Assembly (NCBI RefSeq): GCF_030247195.1
Contig: NC_080672.1
Location: 310,504,627 to 310,568,626, forward strand
Length of the DNA stretch: 64,000 nt
Reading direction: 5' to 3'
Source of the DNA: Topomyia yanbarensis
Taxonomy: Eukaryota; Arthropoda; Insecta; Diptera; Culicidae
The notes beneath the pieces were generated by a model that made no database searches, had not been told where the DNA came from, and saw only the letters and a program-made list of their open reading frames with translations. The first letter of the stretch is position 1. Each line of letters begins with the position of its first letter. Positions 48,426-60,253 of the stretch are shown here, in pieces. The position numbers and the translations under genes are program-made.

Positions 48426-51394
48426 GGGGTTACATACCTTTTAATTTTTCAAAAAAATCGAAATTTTTTTTTATTACTTTATCTGACAGTACAACTCCTT
48501 GAGAATATGACACTTAAAACTGGGTACGTCTATAGTTTCTGAGACAATCTTAAACGTACATGTACGTTTACAAATTTTATTAGCTGTCCGATCAATATAT
48601 CGAAAGTTACAGCGCTTGCAAGCGCGCTTCGTCTACCGAGAGCAGTGGTAACTTGAATTTTTAAACTCGATTTTCTCGAAATGTCGTGTTTTCAAAAATG
48701 ATTTTTCCGTGATCACGATTGCCAAAAAAACACTCAACTGATTTTCTTCAACTTTTTTCAATCGGCCGTAATTCATTTTTTCTCTTTTACATGCATTCAT
48801 TTTTGTTTTATAGTTGAGAATTTTTTAATACAATTTTTAGAGCTAAAAACAGCGTTTTTTTTTATGAAAACGCTTTTAATCCAGCTAACAGTGTGATGGT
48901 AAAACGACTTTGTTTCTACTTACTTGGAGTCAGCGGCGTAGTCAGAAATTCGGTTTGGTGGGGATTTGGTGAAAATCTAACTTATTGTCTAACTGGCTTA
49001 TTTACGAAGCCGCCATCTTTGAAGTTTTAAAATTATGGAGAATCAGTTTTTCAAAAAATGTAACAGAATTCCTGTCTTTAGCGAATTTGTTGAGACTTTT
49101 ATTTAAAACAACTTTATTGTAGGCATGAATACTACGCATATGGAGTACATCGTGTTATAAAATGATATTTACGAAGTGTTTCTTAATCTAGTTTTTTTTT
49201 CTAAAATAACTTTCTATTGTAAGTTTCACAATCTAAAGCGTTGGATAAAATGCAAATTTTATTTTTTTTATCAATAGAAGAGATATATCCAAACAGTAAA
49301 ATCATAATAATTTAATTTAAAATTAAATAGAAATAGCCTAAAATATAATACCTTCAACACATGGAGCCTTCGTGTCTTGAACAAATTGGTTTGTAAAAGC
49401 ACCCCCCAAAATTTTGCTGAAGACGTTAAGTCTGGAACTAAATTTGAAGAATAAATACTTCTTGAAGGATATAACGCCAAAATTATTTTATCAAATGATG
49501 TGCTATTTAACGTATGTAAAATTCATCGAAGATACTAAACCTGCGAAATTGGCGTAACGGAAAACGCCATTTTTCATAATGTCCCCTACTTTTGGAAGGT
49601 GGTTTTCTCGTTATTAATTCTATAAAGTTTTCCTCTCAACTCGACGCATTCCCAAAATAAAAACATTTTCAAAAAATGTTAGAAGTTATGCAATTTTCGG
49701 TGAGCAGTTCCAAGTTTCATAGACATTAAAGCAATTCCAGTTTCGCTTCCTATTAAAAAATGTGATAGGAAATTATGACTATGATTGATTTCAGAACTCT
49801 GGAATGAATTTCTACTGGAATGTTTTAGGCAGGTATTTGATATTGATGTTGTTAAACAACTGTTAGATCAAGACCAATAGATCAGTTACAGATCAGGATC
49901 GCATTCCCACCATTTTTCAAAGGTCTTCATGATGTTTCAAACAACAGGTTATCAATGTACTGATCAGATAATTATAATTGTAATATTGAATTAAATCAGT
50001 CAGCATCAATACACTTTTAACTTCAATCCAATTATTTTTATTGTGAGGAGGGGTGTGGTTAAACCCCAAAGCATCCTCTTGGCTACACCACTCCTTGGAG
50101 TTATTCATTTCGCTTTTCATTTTCCGAGATATGTTTAAGATCCGATAGTTACAAGTCAGAAGGTTCGCGCAAATGAAATTTTTTGCACCGATAAGTGTTC
50201 AAGTTCCATCTAGACAACTTGGAATTGTTCGGTGGCTATTCTAGCGGTTGTAGTAAGAAAAATGAAATGCGAAATTCGTTCAATCGAAAAAATATTACGC
50301 TCATTTAAATGGATTATTACTATATAGAACAATATATAGGCAACAAAGGGTAATCCATAAACAACAAGCCATAACTTTAAAAGTATTCGAAATATATATT
50401 TGATGTCTTCAGTAAAATTATTCGCAAAAGTAAGAGCTACAAATTTGCTGAAGGCATTATTTCAATACAATCACTTCCAAGAAAATTTATGAAAATATCT
50501 CACTCTTAGGAGGAGTAATCTGTAAAATCACATAAAATTATCCATTGTAGCGCTAATAATACATTGAATGTTTTTGGTCTTATTTCTGGCTATGGGAAAT
50601 GAAAAAAATCTTTTGTCCGCATTTAATGTTAAACATCTCTTTTGACAATTGTTCGCAACAATCTATAGTTCGTTCGAAAGGTATAAGCTTTCTAAAAATA
50701 TATAAATTGTTTAGCTACGTCGTCAATTCCGGCAGCAAATTTCAAAAACCTGCAGGATACGCGATTTTTGCACCTTTAAACATTTATATCTTGGAAACTA
50801 AACATCAGAATGAAAAACCATTTAGTAGTATTCTGGGTGATAGGCTTTTCATTTAAAATTGGTTTGGATAAGATCGGTTCAGCCATTGCTGAGAAACACG
50901 AATGAGAGTTTGTCCGTTACATACACACACAGACATTGTCCCAAATCGTCGAGCTGAGTCGATTGGTATATAAGACTCGGCCCTCCGGGCCTCGGAAAAA
51001 ATCTTGATAGTTTGAGCGAATTCTATACATTTTTTTTTCTAAGAAATGTAAAACGTTCCCGAAAGCAGGAAAAAAATATTGTTTAGTCAACTAATCGTTA
51101 AGGTACGAGGAATGCTCATTAACTAATAAAACTATTTGAGTTTTAACATTTTAGTTGATCTATGGGTCTTCAATCGTGATCACCGCAAACCTCTTAAATA
51201 AAAAAAAAAGTTTCGGGAAAAAAACCCGAAACTCCACCAATTGTCAATATATTTTTATGAACTTATGCTTGTTTATTTCACTAAAACATTTGCTACAAAA
51301 ATATTGTAAGTTTGATGTCAGGAAATCATTGCTTTATGCCTTTACGTAAATTCAAACTTTTTTGACATTTTTCGCACAAAAGGTATGTAACCCC
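48426..51394. mobile_element. TTAA-flanked element K1 (Kolobok- or piggyBac-like), 2.97 kb, non-autonomous
   Basis: TTAA at 48,422-48,425 and 51,395-51,398 flank perfect 17-bp inverted ends: GGGGTTACATACCTTTT on the left and its complement at 51,378-51,394. The G-starting ends plus TTAA target fit Kolobok better than piggyBac, which is inference. The interior is AT-rich with no transposase. A minus-strand fragment of repeat R lies at 50,865-51,060. Confidence 0.88.
50865..51060 (-). repeat. Repeat R fragment, minus strand, inside element K1
   Basis: AAGATCGGTTCAGCCATTGC, CGGCCCTCCGGGCCTCGG, AGTTTGAGCGAATTCTATAC and TAAGAAATGTAAAA are the complements of blocks in 37,083-37,290. Only the 5' third of repeat R is present. 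Confidence 0.75.
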
Positions 51395-51398
51395 TTAA

Positions 51399-52323
51399 GG
51401 GGAGCGTCTGGTGTAGTGGGCAAAAAATGGACTTCTTTTTTATCCGCTTAGTTATTTGTATTCAACCTCGCAATCTTGATGGTTACACTGAACATCTTTT
51501 CTTTTAATCAGCCATGCAATCATCGCGCGTATTTTCTATAACACACGCAGATTTCAATGTATCGGCAACAATTTTCGAAAAACTGATGGTGATAAAAATA
51601 CAATGTGAAAAATACACTCTACACTACTTCTACCCAAATTTTCAAAAGTAAATACCCAATGGGTCATTTTCTACAACGTTGAAAATGATGCAATTTGATG
51701 TGGGACACCCTTTAATATTAGCGTTTTTCTCGAATCCGCGTTTTTCCAATTTGCGAACACGGTAACTCAAAACTAATCAACGAATTCACTTGATTTTTTT
51801 ATGAGAATGCCCAATATGTCTAGCCTGTTGATTAACCACAGAAAGCTGAATCAAAAAAAAAATCCCTATTATTTCGAAGGAAAGTGAGCGAATTTTGTAG
51901 TAAAATAGTAGATATTTCGGTTTTCATGAAGCCATTTTCCAAAACTCGAACTTTCTACTACAAAACTACAAGTCAAAAATTTACAAATCTTTTTGAATTT
52001 CCTGTGTCAGATAATATCATCAAGAGTTATCGGTGCATTAGTCAAGTGCCGTGGTTCTGAAGAGACGAAGTCGAAACGCTGGACACCAGGGAAAAGAGTT
52101 ATCGCGTTCGCCGCGGCGCTCCTCGATGTGGAAATGGTTGGACGTCTACTCTTGGAACGCTCGTATGTGTGTCTCTGCGTGACTGAAAATATATATTTTT
52201 AGTGCGCAAGGAATGCATTAATAGATGATCTCAGCATTACACAAAAGATCCAGTTCTGCCTTGCCTTCCAAATCGTAAAATGAAATAACTTTCGACTTGA
52301 GCACTTTACACCAGACGCTCCCC
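51399..52323. mobile_element. TTAA-flanked element K2, 925 bp, abutting K1
   Basis: TTAA at 51,395-51,398 and 52,324-52,327 flank perfect 17-bp inverted ends: GGGGAGCGTCTGGTGTA at 51,399-51,415 and its complement at 52,307-52,323. The left TTAA is the same one that ends K1. The ends differ from K1 after the GGGG. The interior is AT-rich and non-coding. Confidence 0.9.
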
Positions 52324-52634
52324 TTAAAAGGGATTTATGATGTCTGATCCCATGAGAATTTACTCATCCAAGTAACAGTCCAAGTAACAATAACCAACAG
52401 ATGTAAATTCTTCGTATTCGTATTCATTCCGCTTTATTTTTTTTCCAATCGAGTAGTATTGAATAAAATAAAAACAAAGCCTAGCTATTACTTTCGATAC
52501 GGAACTTTGTCTTCTTTTTGGTCAGCATACAATAAAATTAAGTGACTAGTGGACCACCCTACTGCTTGGATGAAGTACAAACATCTGACAATTGGTTTGG
52601 GAAATAAACGCTTATCTTCGTTGCTACCAGACTA

Positions 52635-52730
52635 CCCTAGTAACAATTGAGGTTTTATGACACGCTTGAAGTCCTTCTAAAAACTTAGAATGCACTTGTA
52701 GTGTACTATAAAACTAGGATTGCTACTTGA
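52635..52730. mobile_element. 96-bp MITE, family M1, copy 3
   Basis: CCCTAGTAACAATTGAGGTT...AAACTAGGATTGCTACTTG with internal TTAGAATGCACTTGTAGTGT matches the other M1 copies in length and block order. The outermost GG of the right end is changed. Confidence 0.8.
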
Positions 52731-53323
52731 ATAGGATCGTTCTAGTGCAACAAACCATAATCATAAGTTGGCTGGTGTAATCGAGATATGTTGAAAAAGC
52801 TCTATCATGTCCAACTCGAGGCTGTTCCACGTGGTTAGCCCTCCGTAGTTTTATTTCACCGCCGTGTTAATTGGGTTGAACTTCTACAAGAATCCTTAGT
52901 GGAAAGCCGGTAAACAATCCAAAGTTGATTTTTCGTCTTGTGGTCATAGCGAAGGAAAGACCGGTGAGGGTTTGTTTCCAATGTTAGGAGCATCTGTGCC
53001 GGAACGGGCGACTGAAAGAGAAATTCCGTATCTCACCTAACCTGTATCTAGGTTGGTAGCCTCATCGCTAGCTGGCTGTTGATATTACTAGACCAAGTTG
53101 TGAAATGGGCGGAAGTCGAAATGAGAGTTTCTCTGTGTTTACTTTCTCTTTCGATTATTATGGCGTCAACATAAAACTTTCCAACATTGTTTCAATAAAT
53201 ATTGAAAGACTCTGATGTCGTCTAGCATATTATGCTAAGAGTTAAGTAGCAAACGTAGAAGCGGCCGAGTAATTGACGGAAGAGAGACTCTCATTTGGAC
53301 TTCCGCTCTTTTATCATGTTGGT
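52731..53323. other. Non-coding stretch, nothing recognised
   Basis: Complex sequence without ORFs above 60 codons. It could be the upstream part of the endonuclease-bearing remnant that continues at 53,324, but no frame supports this. Confidence 0.4.
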
Positions 53324-53557
53324 CTAGATTAGTCTATTATCTTTCTCTGGACAACACCAGCCTAGAGGCCGTGTGGTATCCGGCGGGTTGAAGTCCCACA
53401 TCGAAGAATTTATTCACCAGGTTCTTTTATGCTGGAAGGCTACTTAACCCTGTATTCGTATCTTTCAATAAAAATGGCGTAACAAATCTACGTGAAATGC
53501 CTCGTGTATGTATACGTGCGAATAGTGCTATTGACGCGTGGGTTACATCCGACCTCA
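53324..53557 (+). repeat. 234-bp direct repeat, left copy, encoding an endonuclease fragment
   Basis: Nearly identical to 54,110-54,343, with roughly a dozen differences. Both start CTAGATTAGTCTATTATCTT and end ATCCGACCTCA. The plus strand reads peptides FFYAGRLLNPVF and CIRANSAIDAWV, which resemble the N-terminal half of a retrotransposon AP-type endonuclease. The minus-strand retrotransposon tail starts exactly after this copy. Confidence 0.92.
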
Positions 53558-54109
53558 GGAATCAGGAATCAGAATATATTGGCTTAAATGGCACGTTCCC
53601 CATATGTAGACGGGGATTTGTGCATTGCCGTGTGTTTTCATCATTTCCTGAGCGGAAGGAAAGGATAAGGAGGTGTGGGAAAAATAACAGCACAAAACAA
53701 AAATAAACAACAGGTAAGTTAAACTCACAGGTAGCTCAACTTGCCTGCGAATGAGCCTAAAGCTCTTTACCACATTGGATAAGAAACTCTAGTATGTCTC
53801 TGAGTTTCAGTCGTCCAAACATGGTTTCGTCTATATAAGGACGGCTGAAGACTCGAAATCGTAATTGCGCTACCGCTGGACAGTTGCATATCAGATGATA
53901 TGAGGTTCCGTAGTCGGATTCACAAAGATCACATGAAAAAGACTCAGCGCGCTGAATAGTTGCCATGTGATAATTGAGTTTGCAGTGGCCGGCTAAAGCC
54001 CTGGTCAGCACGTCACAGTGGAGCTTCGAAAAATGTAGGCGATTTTTCGAAACCACTGGGCATGGTTGTTCTAGAAACGCCTTTGTTTGGCGACACGTTT
54101 GTAGATTTC
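53558..54109 (-). mobile_element. I-type retrotransposon 3' end, 5'-truncated, minus strand
   Basis: On the minus strand, from 54,109, a frame with LQTCRQTKAFLEQPCP leads into the 99-codon ORF 54,056-53,757. It has ALAGHCKLNYHMATIQRAES and the zinc motif CDLCESDYGTSYHLICNC (C-x2-C-x8-H-x4-C), and ends LIQCGKEL. A 3' UTR of about 180 bp follows, ending in CTGATTCCTGATTCCTGA at the junction with the left direct repeat. This frame is intact, unlike the related copy at 1-1010. RNase H proper was lost by truncation. Confidence 0.88.
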
Positions 54110-54440
54110 CTAGATTAGTCTATTATCTTTCTCTGGACAACACCAGACCTAAGGACCCTGTGGTATCCGGCGGGTTGAAGTACCGCATCGAAGAATTTAT
54201 TCACAGGTTCTTTTATGCTGGAAGGCTACTTAACCCCGTCTTCGTAGCTTTCAATAAAAATGGCGTAACAGATCTACGTGAAATGCCTCGTGCATGTATA
54301 CGTGCGAATAGTGCTATTGACGCGTGGGTTATATCCGACCTCACAACTCGCGATATCTGTGCTGTCACAATCAATATGACTGTTGATAAAACACATAGGA
54401 ATTACATTTATTGTTCGGATTTTTTACCAATTTGATTAGA
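54110..54440 (+). pseudogene. Endonuclease fragment of a non-LTR retrotransposon, including the right 234-bp repeat
   Basis: An open frame continuing through the right copy of the direct repeat reads RFFYAGRLLNPVFVAF, REMPRACIRANSAIDAWV and, beyond the repeat, SDLTTRDICAVTINM and YIYCSDFLP. The order (GRLLN block, ACI block, D-VAV strand, CSxFLP) fits residues 40-130 of I/Jockey-type endonucleases. It stops at 54,435. This is the host sequence into which the minus-strand element was inserted. Confidence 0.6.
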
Positions 54441-54746
54441 CTTCTGATGATTTCAAAAGGGTTGAATCATATTGTAGCCAAAATGGACTTCCACTCCACG
54501 AAACTAAAACTACTACTAAAACGAAACGTTAAAAGTTCATGGAAGAGTAAAGTATTATCCTATATTGAACTAACTCTCCTTAGCATAGATGAAAATTATT
54601 TCACGGCCTTCTATAAACTAACTGAGTGTATCCCAATGGAAAATTCATTCTCTTCATTTCTTCGTGAAGCTTTCATGGCTAACTTAAAAGAATGTTTGAA
54701 GTTGAGAAGTGTGTTATCAGAACGCTGGCGGAGATATTATGTATGA
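54411..54746 (+). CDS. Unrecognised ORF downstream of the endonuclease fragment
   Basis: A frame of about 110 codons rich in Lys, Leu and Ser, including SFSSFLREAFMANLKECLKL. I do not recognise it. Its start is unclear, because the first in-frame ATG is at about 54,447. It overlaps the end of the endonuclease fragment in another frame. It could be a shifted part of the same retrotransposon or a chance ORF. Confidence 0.2.
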   Translation: MFGFFTNLIRLLMISKGLNHIVAKMDFHSTKLKLLLKRNVKSSWKSKVLSYIELTLLSIDENYFTAFYKLTECIPMENSFSSFLREAFMANLKECLKLRSVLSERWRRYYV

Positions 54747-54749
54747 TGT

Positions 54750-55048
54750 TATTTTTAGTATGTATTATTAAACGAAAAAAATAACGAAAATCTTAGAAGC
54801 CATCAACAATATTATATACAGTAACACAGAACAGAAAGAACAAATGATTGCATATTCTTATCTCAAGAGATAGAGACTCCTTGACCTTCGAAATATGTAG
54901 GGATCTGACCAATATCGAAACAATTATACTAAATATCTGGCTGCTTTCCATCATATGATCCATAGAATGTTACATTTACCACTCAATAGAGAAGCGAAAA
55001 CAATAGAGAATGAATTCATATTTGAAATTGGTAGGCTCAACGGTACCA

Positions 55049-55050
<2 letters not shown>
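54750..55050. other. Non-coding, nothing recognised
   Basis: AT-rich sequence with stops in all frames, leading into the GA microsatellite. Confidence 0.5.

Positions 55051-55051
<1 letters not shown>

Positions 55052-55112
<61 letters not shown>
55052..55112. repeat. (GA)n microsatellite with one interruption
   Basis: About 30 GA units with a single GAAA interruption near 55,082. Open frames of Arg-Glu across it are artefacts. Confidence 0.95.
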
Positions 55113-55116
<4 letters not shown>

Positions 55117-57320
55117 GTGAGAGAATTACAAAACCGTTATTGCGTCCTCCGGCCTCCATACTGTAACTGTAACAAATTGTGACATGCTGTCAAATCCTTT
55201 AACATAGGAAATAAACAAATTGCCGCCACCCGAACTGTAGCTATAACTGTTCCTCATTGTTGTATGAGACTTGCTCGATACCCTTGATCCATTGAGAACA
55301 ACAAACTCAGCTGTAAATATTAAACAATAAAGGATTGATTTTCATGTTTCTAATGATACTTTCCTCGTGCGCCTTCCTACCGTTTATTACCGTAGATGAA
55401 AGAAGGCCCATCGGCAATATGCTGAACATCCTCAAAAAAATCGCAGGTAATAATTTACATCTAATCCCGAAAGGGGTTTTTGCGCGGCACCAAAAGAGGA
55501 AACAGAGCGATAAACATCTTGTCGGATGGTGCCATTTATTTGCCTCTATTGGTGTACTTTGGAAGGTCGGGTCTGTCGAAGAAATAGAATTCTGTAACGC
55601 AGAATAAGATCACATTCGAATAGCAAACAACGAATGCCGAATCGGTTTGCAACTAACGGTGCATTAAAAGGTGCACCACCCGCATAATTAAGGAACAAGG
55701 CGAGCCTTTCCGCGTAATATCCGGCCGGGTGCTAATATCTGGGGCGTTTGCTTGCATATTTCAACTGGTTTCTTGTTTGCTGTTTATAGAGAGATTTTTC
55801 AGCTGTTGTTGGAAAATCATCATATTTAACATGCAATTGCGTAAGGCTTCTCTGAAATAAAACATTGTACTGGAAGCAGACAGACAGCTCGAGCAAATCT
55901 TTAAAAACCAGTTCTTAGATATTATAAAAACGCACAACTGAGTTGAAAATTTCATGCCACGAAGGTGTTCTCTGAATGAGTTGAAGATGTTTCTTTGGTT
56001 ATAAATGTCATACTTCTTTACCAGTTTTTCTCTAGCTCCACTCCTTATTTTATTTCCACAGAAATCGGAATTGAAATTAAATCACTCAATAAAAACCACT
56101 GCAAATTGCACCCCGAAATGATTGAACTTGAACTAACAAAGTCGTTCCACAAGTTAAACATCGCTGCTAAAAAGACCGTTAGTTTTTGACATGATTGAGC
56201 TCACTTCGTCCGCAACCTGGTCATTATGCAAAGTCGCCCCTCTAATTTCCCTTATTATGATCATACGTTTGAAAACTGCATCCTTAATTTTACAACGATC
56301 GAGAAAACCGTGAGAAAAGTCAACTGTCGCACGCCCAAAAACCTGCCGGCGAAATCGAAACCGGTTCTTCGGTAACGATGAAGATTTCCGAAATTTGAAA
56401 AGCCCACAGTTCGGCGTAATTACCCCGCCCAACAATTCTGTACCCCTTGCCCATTGACCGCATAAATTGATATCGTTTCGCGTGTCGTCGTCGCGGGTTC
56501 GATCAAATTGCGTAAAGGTACCCAAAGCCAGGGACCAAATTATCGACAGCAGCTCAGCGGTTGGCCAGCTAAAAAAAAAAAGATTGCGCGCGCTCGCTCG
56601 GACACCAGCAGGGTTCAATGGCCGTTCTTTCACTTCCCGAAACTGTTGATGTCCCGCAGGTTGTGCTGTTTTTTTTTGCTGCGCCCAAGAACAACAAGCT
56701 AGAGCCACTCGCAGTGAGCAGCATCCCAGGTCGTCGCCACTCTGCCGAGCGCGCGGCGTTTTTAATTAACGAGAAGTACGCCAAAATCGTTTCTCTTTCA
56801 TTTTAACCGAGAATTATTTTTTTTTTTTGAGTGCCTTCTCTTAATTCACGCACATTTCACGCACTAGCTGCTCTGGGCTGAATGTTGATTCCACGATTGA
56901 CCGGTGGAGTTTGGAACGGTTTGTTTCGTTGATTCCGAGTATCCAGAGCTATCAGCTATGATGTGAACATTCAGGGTTTGTAACTTACTTTACAGCTAAC
57001 TTATGTTATTTGAGGAAATGTTGAAATTTGAAGTGTATTGTGTTGGGGGGAAATGATTAAAATGTTTGGTCCCAATGCCGTACTGTTTGCGTTCAAACCT
57101 ATAAATTAGTATTGCGTAGGCGGATATTGCATATTAAAGAAATTATGGTGGCTCATGTTGGTAGGATATTGCAGGTATCAACTTTAAAGATATTTGAAAT
57201 TAGCCTCCGCAATGTTCTGGGAACTACAACAGACAGCCCTATGGGGTTTTACGAACTGTTGACATATAAGTACACTACCAAATATACAATATTTTGATCA
57301 GAATATTATTTCATTTAATA
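55113..57320. other. Non-coding stretch; less AT-rich block at 56,150-56,800
   Basis: No gene recognised. At 56,154-56,708 the minus strand has a 184-codon open frame, the longest in the window outside TE proteins. It has no known domain and shows low-complexity composition, and several plus-strand frames overlap it. It could be an untranslated or coding exon of a host gene, but chance in GC-richer DNA is as likely. Confidence 0.35.
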
Positions 57321-58826
57321 ACACTAGTTTACAAGAAAAATGAAGCTTCAAGAAAATGTATTTTTAGACTAATTTTGGGTCGCTCAACACGAAAACAATA
57401 TTCATTTTTTTGTTCAAAGAAGCGATTTTGTGATTTTCTCAAAAAACTCGTTTTTGATCACTTTTTGTAGTTTTTGGTCAATATTTCGTGTCAAAATCAT
57501 TCAATTAATTTAGTCAATATGCAGGTTGAAAGGTGCCGAGATGTCCTTTCCAAAAACATATAATATTTGTCGATCATATGTAAAATTTTTAGTGCTGCAA
57601 GCGACCAATGTTCAAAAAAGTGCATTTTTGACCATTTTTAAAAGATACTCTTTTTTTAAATGATTTTTTTTTACCAAAAAACAATTTTTTTCGTTACTGG
57701 CTAAACGCAGTTCATAGCAGTTAATACAAGAGAAAACTTTTTTCTTTTGTTTGCTATAAACATCTGTGGTTGGCGGATAACAGTTTGTCTGAAATTTAAT
57801 TTCAAAGGGAATTTTGACAGTTGGCTTTTAAGCCGCAATCATATGTTTGTTGAGATTTGATCTACGCATATCATACATTTTCGAAAAGGGCACATCAATA
57901 CCTTTCGAACTGTTTCGATCGGATCCTATTTGAACAAGATATTCACAAATAACTAAAATAGTGCCCAAAAACACATTTTTCAATGAAAATTTGAAAATGC
58001 TTCTTTGAAAAAAAATGGACTTGGTTTTCGTATTCAGCCATCTAAAAATTAACTGAGGAAACACCTTTCTTCTTAGCTTACCGCGATTACCTTAAAATTG
58101 TTAAAATCTGTCACATTAGATTCTGAAAATATGAAAAATTATTTTTCTGTAATAAAAAATTGAGCAAAAACAAAAAAGCGAAAGCAAAAACATTTTTTTT
58201 AACTCGAACTTCTTTGAATGAGAAATAGAGTATTATTTTCGCATTCAGCGACCTAAAATTAATCTAGAAAACACTTTTTCTCGTAACTTCATTTTTCTTG
58301 TAAACCAGTGTAATCTTATTTAAGACCAAAATAGATATGTGAAAAGCAGAACAATTTTCACTCGGTGCCTAATAACATCGCCAGTTTTTGTCAGATTTTC
58401 GTGATCTTAGGCTTAAAATTCACGTGAGAAGTTTTCCTGTCAAATAAGATTTAAAAAAATTTTTTTGCTGATTTATTTTTTTATGAAAAATCAACCAAAA
58501 TTAGTAATTTTACCAAACACTACTATTTTTGACTTTGGTTGCTTTTAACCCTAAATTGTTGATATTTTATCCTAACATGTTATACATTTTTGGAATGGGC
58601 ACATCAATACCTTTCGAATAGTGCGTTAATCGGAAGATTTGTTCCTGAGATATTGACCAAAAACTGCAAAAAGTGCTCAAAAACACCTTTTTTTTAAAAA
58701 ATCACAAAAACGGTTCTTTGAAAAAGAAAATGGATATGATTTTCGTGCTCAGCTACCCAAAATTGACTAAGAAAACACCTTTTTTCTTAACTTCATGCAA
58801 TTAACCCAAAATTTGTAAACTAGTGT
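57321..58826. mobile_element. 1.5-kb foldback-like element with ACACTAGTTTACAA ends
   Basis: ACACTAGTTTACAA at 57,321-57,334 and its complement at 58,813-58,826 are perfect 14-bp ends. Inside, a GGGCACATCAATACCTTTCGAA block occurs at about 57,888 and 58,595 and in inverted, diverged form near 57,529. TTGTAAACCAGTGTAAT near 58,308 is a further internal end-like copy. This suggests duplicated inverted modules. The target duplication may be AATA. Non-coding. Confidence 0.65.
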
Positions 58827-58829
58827 AAT

Positions 58830-59812
58830 ATGTTTGGATATAAAATAATTTACGAAATACTGCATTGCGTAAGCACGGTATACTTTGTAGATCGCAGATT
58901 GATTACTCTCATTTCGAGCTAGGCTACTTGAAGAGCATTGTTTAGAAATAATAATTAATCCAGTCCAAGCGAGAATTTCGCCTGAGAACCACCATTACGG
59001 ACCACGACCATTCTTACCGTAACTTGGGATTTGAGAAAGGAAGTGTTGATGTGGTACTTACTTAACGGAAGGCCCTGACTCAGTGACAGTCCCATAAGTA
59101 CCACGGATTTGGTAGGTGGTGGGTTGTTAGTCAGGATTCGCTTCAAGCAGCGATGCGGCTGAGACTATATTTTCGTGCATAAGAAGTTTGAATAGTTTAT
59201 TGACTGTGGGGATACGTAAACGTTGTATATGATAAGGCGTTTAAACTCTGGGTAACCGTGTATCGAGTGTCTATGTTCCATGGAAATTTTTGTTTGGTCA
59301 TTTTTGAAAATATAAAAAGTATTTTCAGCAATGTTGTAGGTAATCCAATAATAAACAACTTTGCTTAAGAGAATATGTTCCTATCTTTTGGTTTTAAGAG
59401 ACATTTGTGGAGTTTTCTATCATACACCCTTCATAGAAATATTTTTTTCAAAATAACTTTTTTTTGTGATTTTATAGAATTTCAAAATGTTGTAAGATTT
59501 TGTCCGGCATAAGAAAATACACAATTTTCGGGATGCAAGCTTATTTCTATCTCTTATATCTGTGAAGTTATCGGAAGTTTTAGTGCCAAAAAGCAACATT
59601 TTGGCATGAAATAACATTTCAATCTGCAAATATCCGCAGACAAAGCAATATTCATTCGAATCTAAAAAACAAACGCTATCAAATCTAGGGATAACCATTT
59701 GTCGCGTGCTGTCTCTTGCATGCAAAAATGACTATAAACCTCTTTTATAAATCCATTCAAAAATTACATCACACATTGAAAGGTAACATGAAGAAGTATG
59801 GTGCATGGTTAC
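58830..59812. other. Non-coding stretch, nothing recognised
   Basis: Short ORFs up to 101 codons without known motifs. Confidence 0.5.
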
Positions 59813-59813
59813 G

Positions 59814-60008
59814 TTCTAACGTTGCCTTGGTGGTGGTTACGTTCTAACGTTGCCTTGTTTCAATCCTTTTTTCAAACAACAAAAAATTTGGTAAGCTATG
59901 CTAAACCCCTCCCCCTCTCCAGAAGAAGAGTGGGGAGAGGTTTAGCATAGCTTACCAAATTTTTTGTTGTTGGAAAAAAGGATTGAAACAAGGCAATGTC
60001 AGAACGCT
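59814..60008. mobile_element. Long hairpin element with about 70-bp arms and a partial tandem duplication
   Basis: 59,841-59,914 pairs with about 59,932-60,006 with few mismatches, from GTTCTAACGTTGCCTTGTTT to TTAGCATAGC around a short purine-rich loop. On the left the first 21 bases, GGTTACGTTCTAACGTTGCC plus TTG, are duplicated in tandem. Its position just before the R1-type element may be chance. Confidence 0.85.
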
Positions 60009-60253
60009 AAGCTTTGGTGGCATCAACATTTCATAGTAACTTAAGTTTGTTATTTTCCCAATAAATCAGTTAATTTCAAAAGACAAAATAATCCTTGAAA
60101 CAAATATTCGCCCACAGTCCCAATTTGTCGAAATCCCATAAGCTATGGGATACCTACTACGCGGATTACTTTTTCGCGTCCCAGTTATACTGGAGTGCCA
60201 GCCGGCACATTTGGATCGACGCCAGTAACTTCCTGATTATGGCATACTGGCCA

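Noticed and set aside
54955..55182. ORF with an Arg-Glu repeat
   Set aside because: The repeat is the (GA)n microsatellite; flanking codons show no family resemblance.
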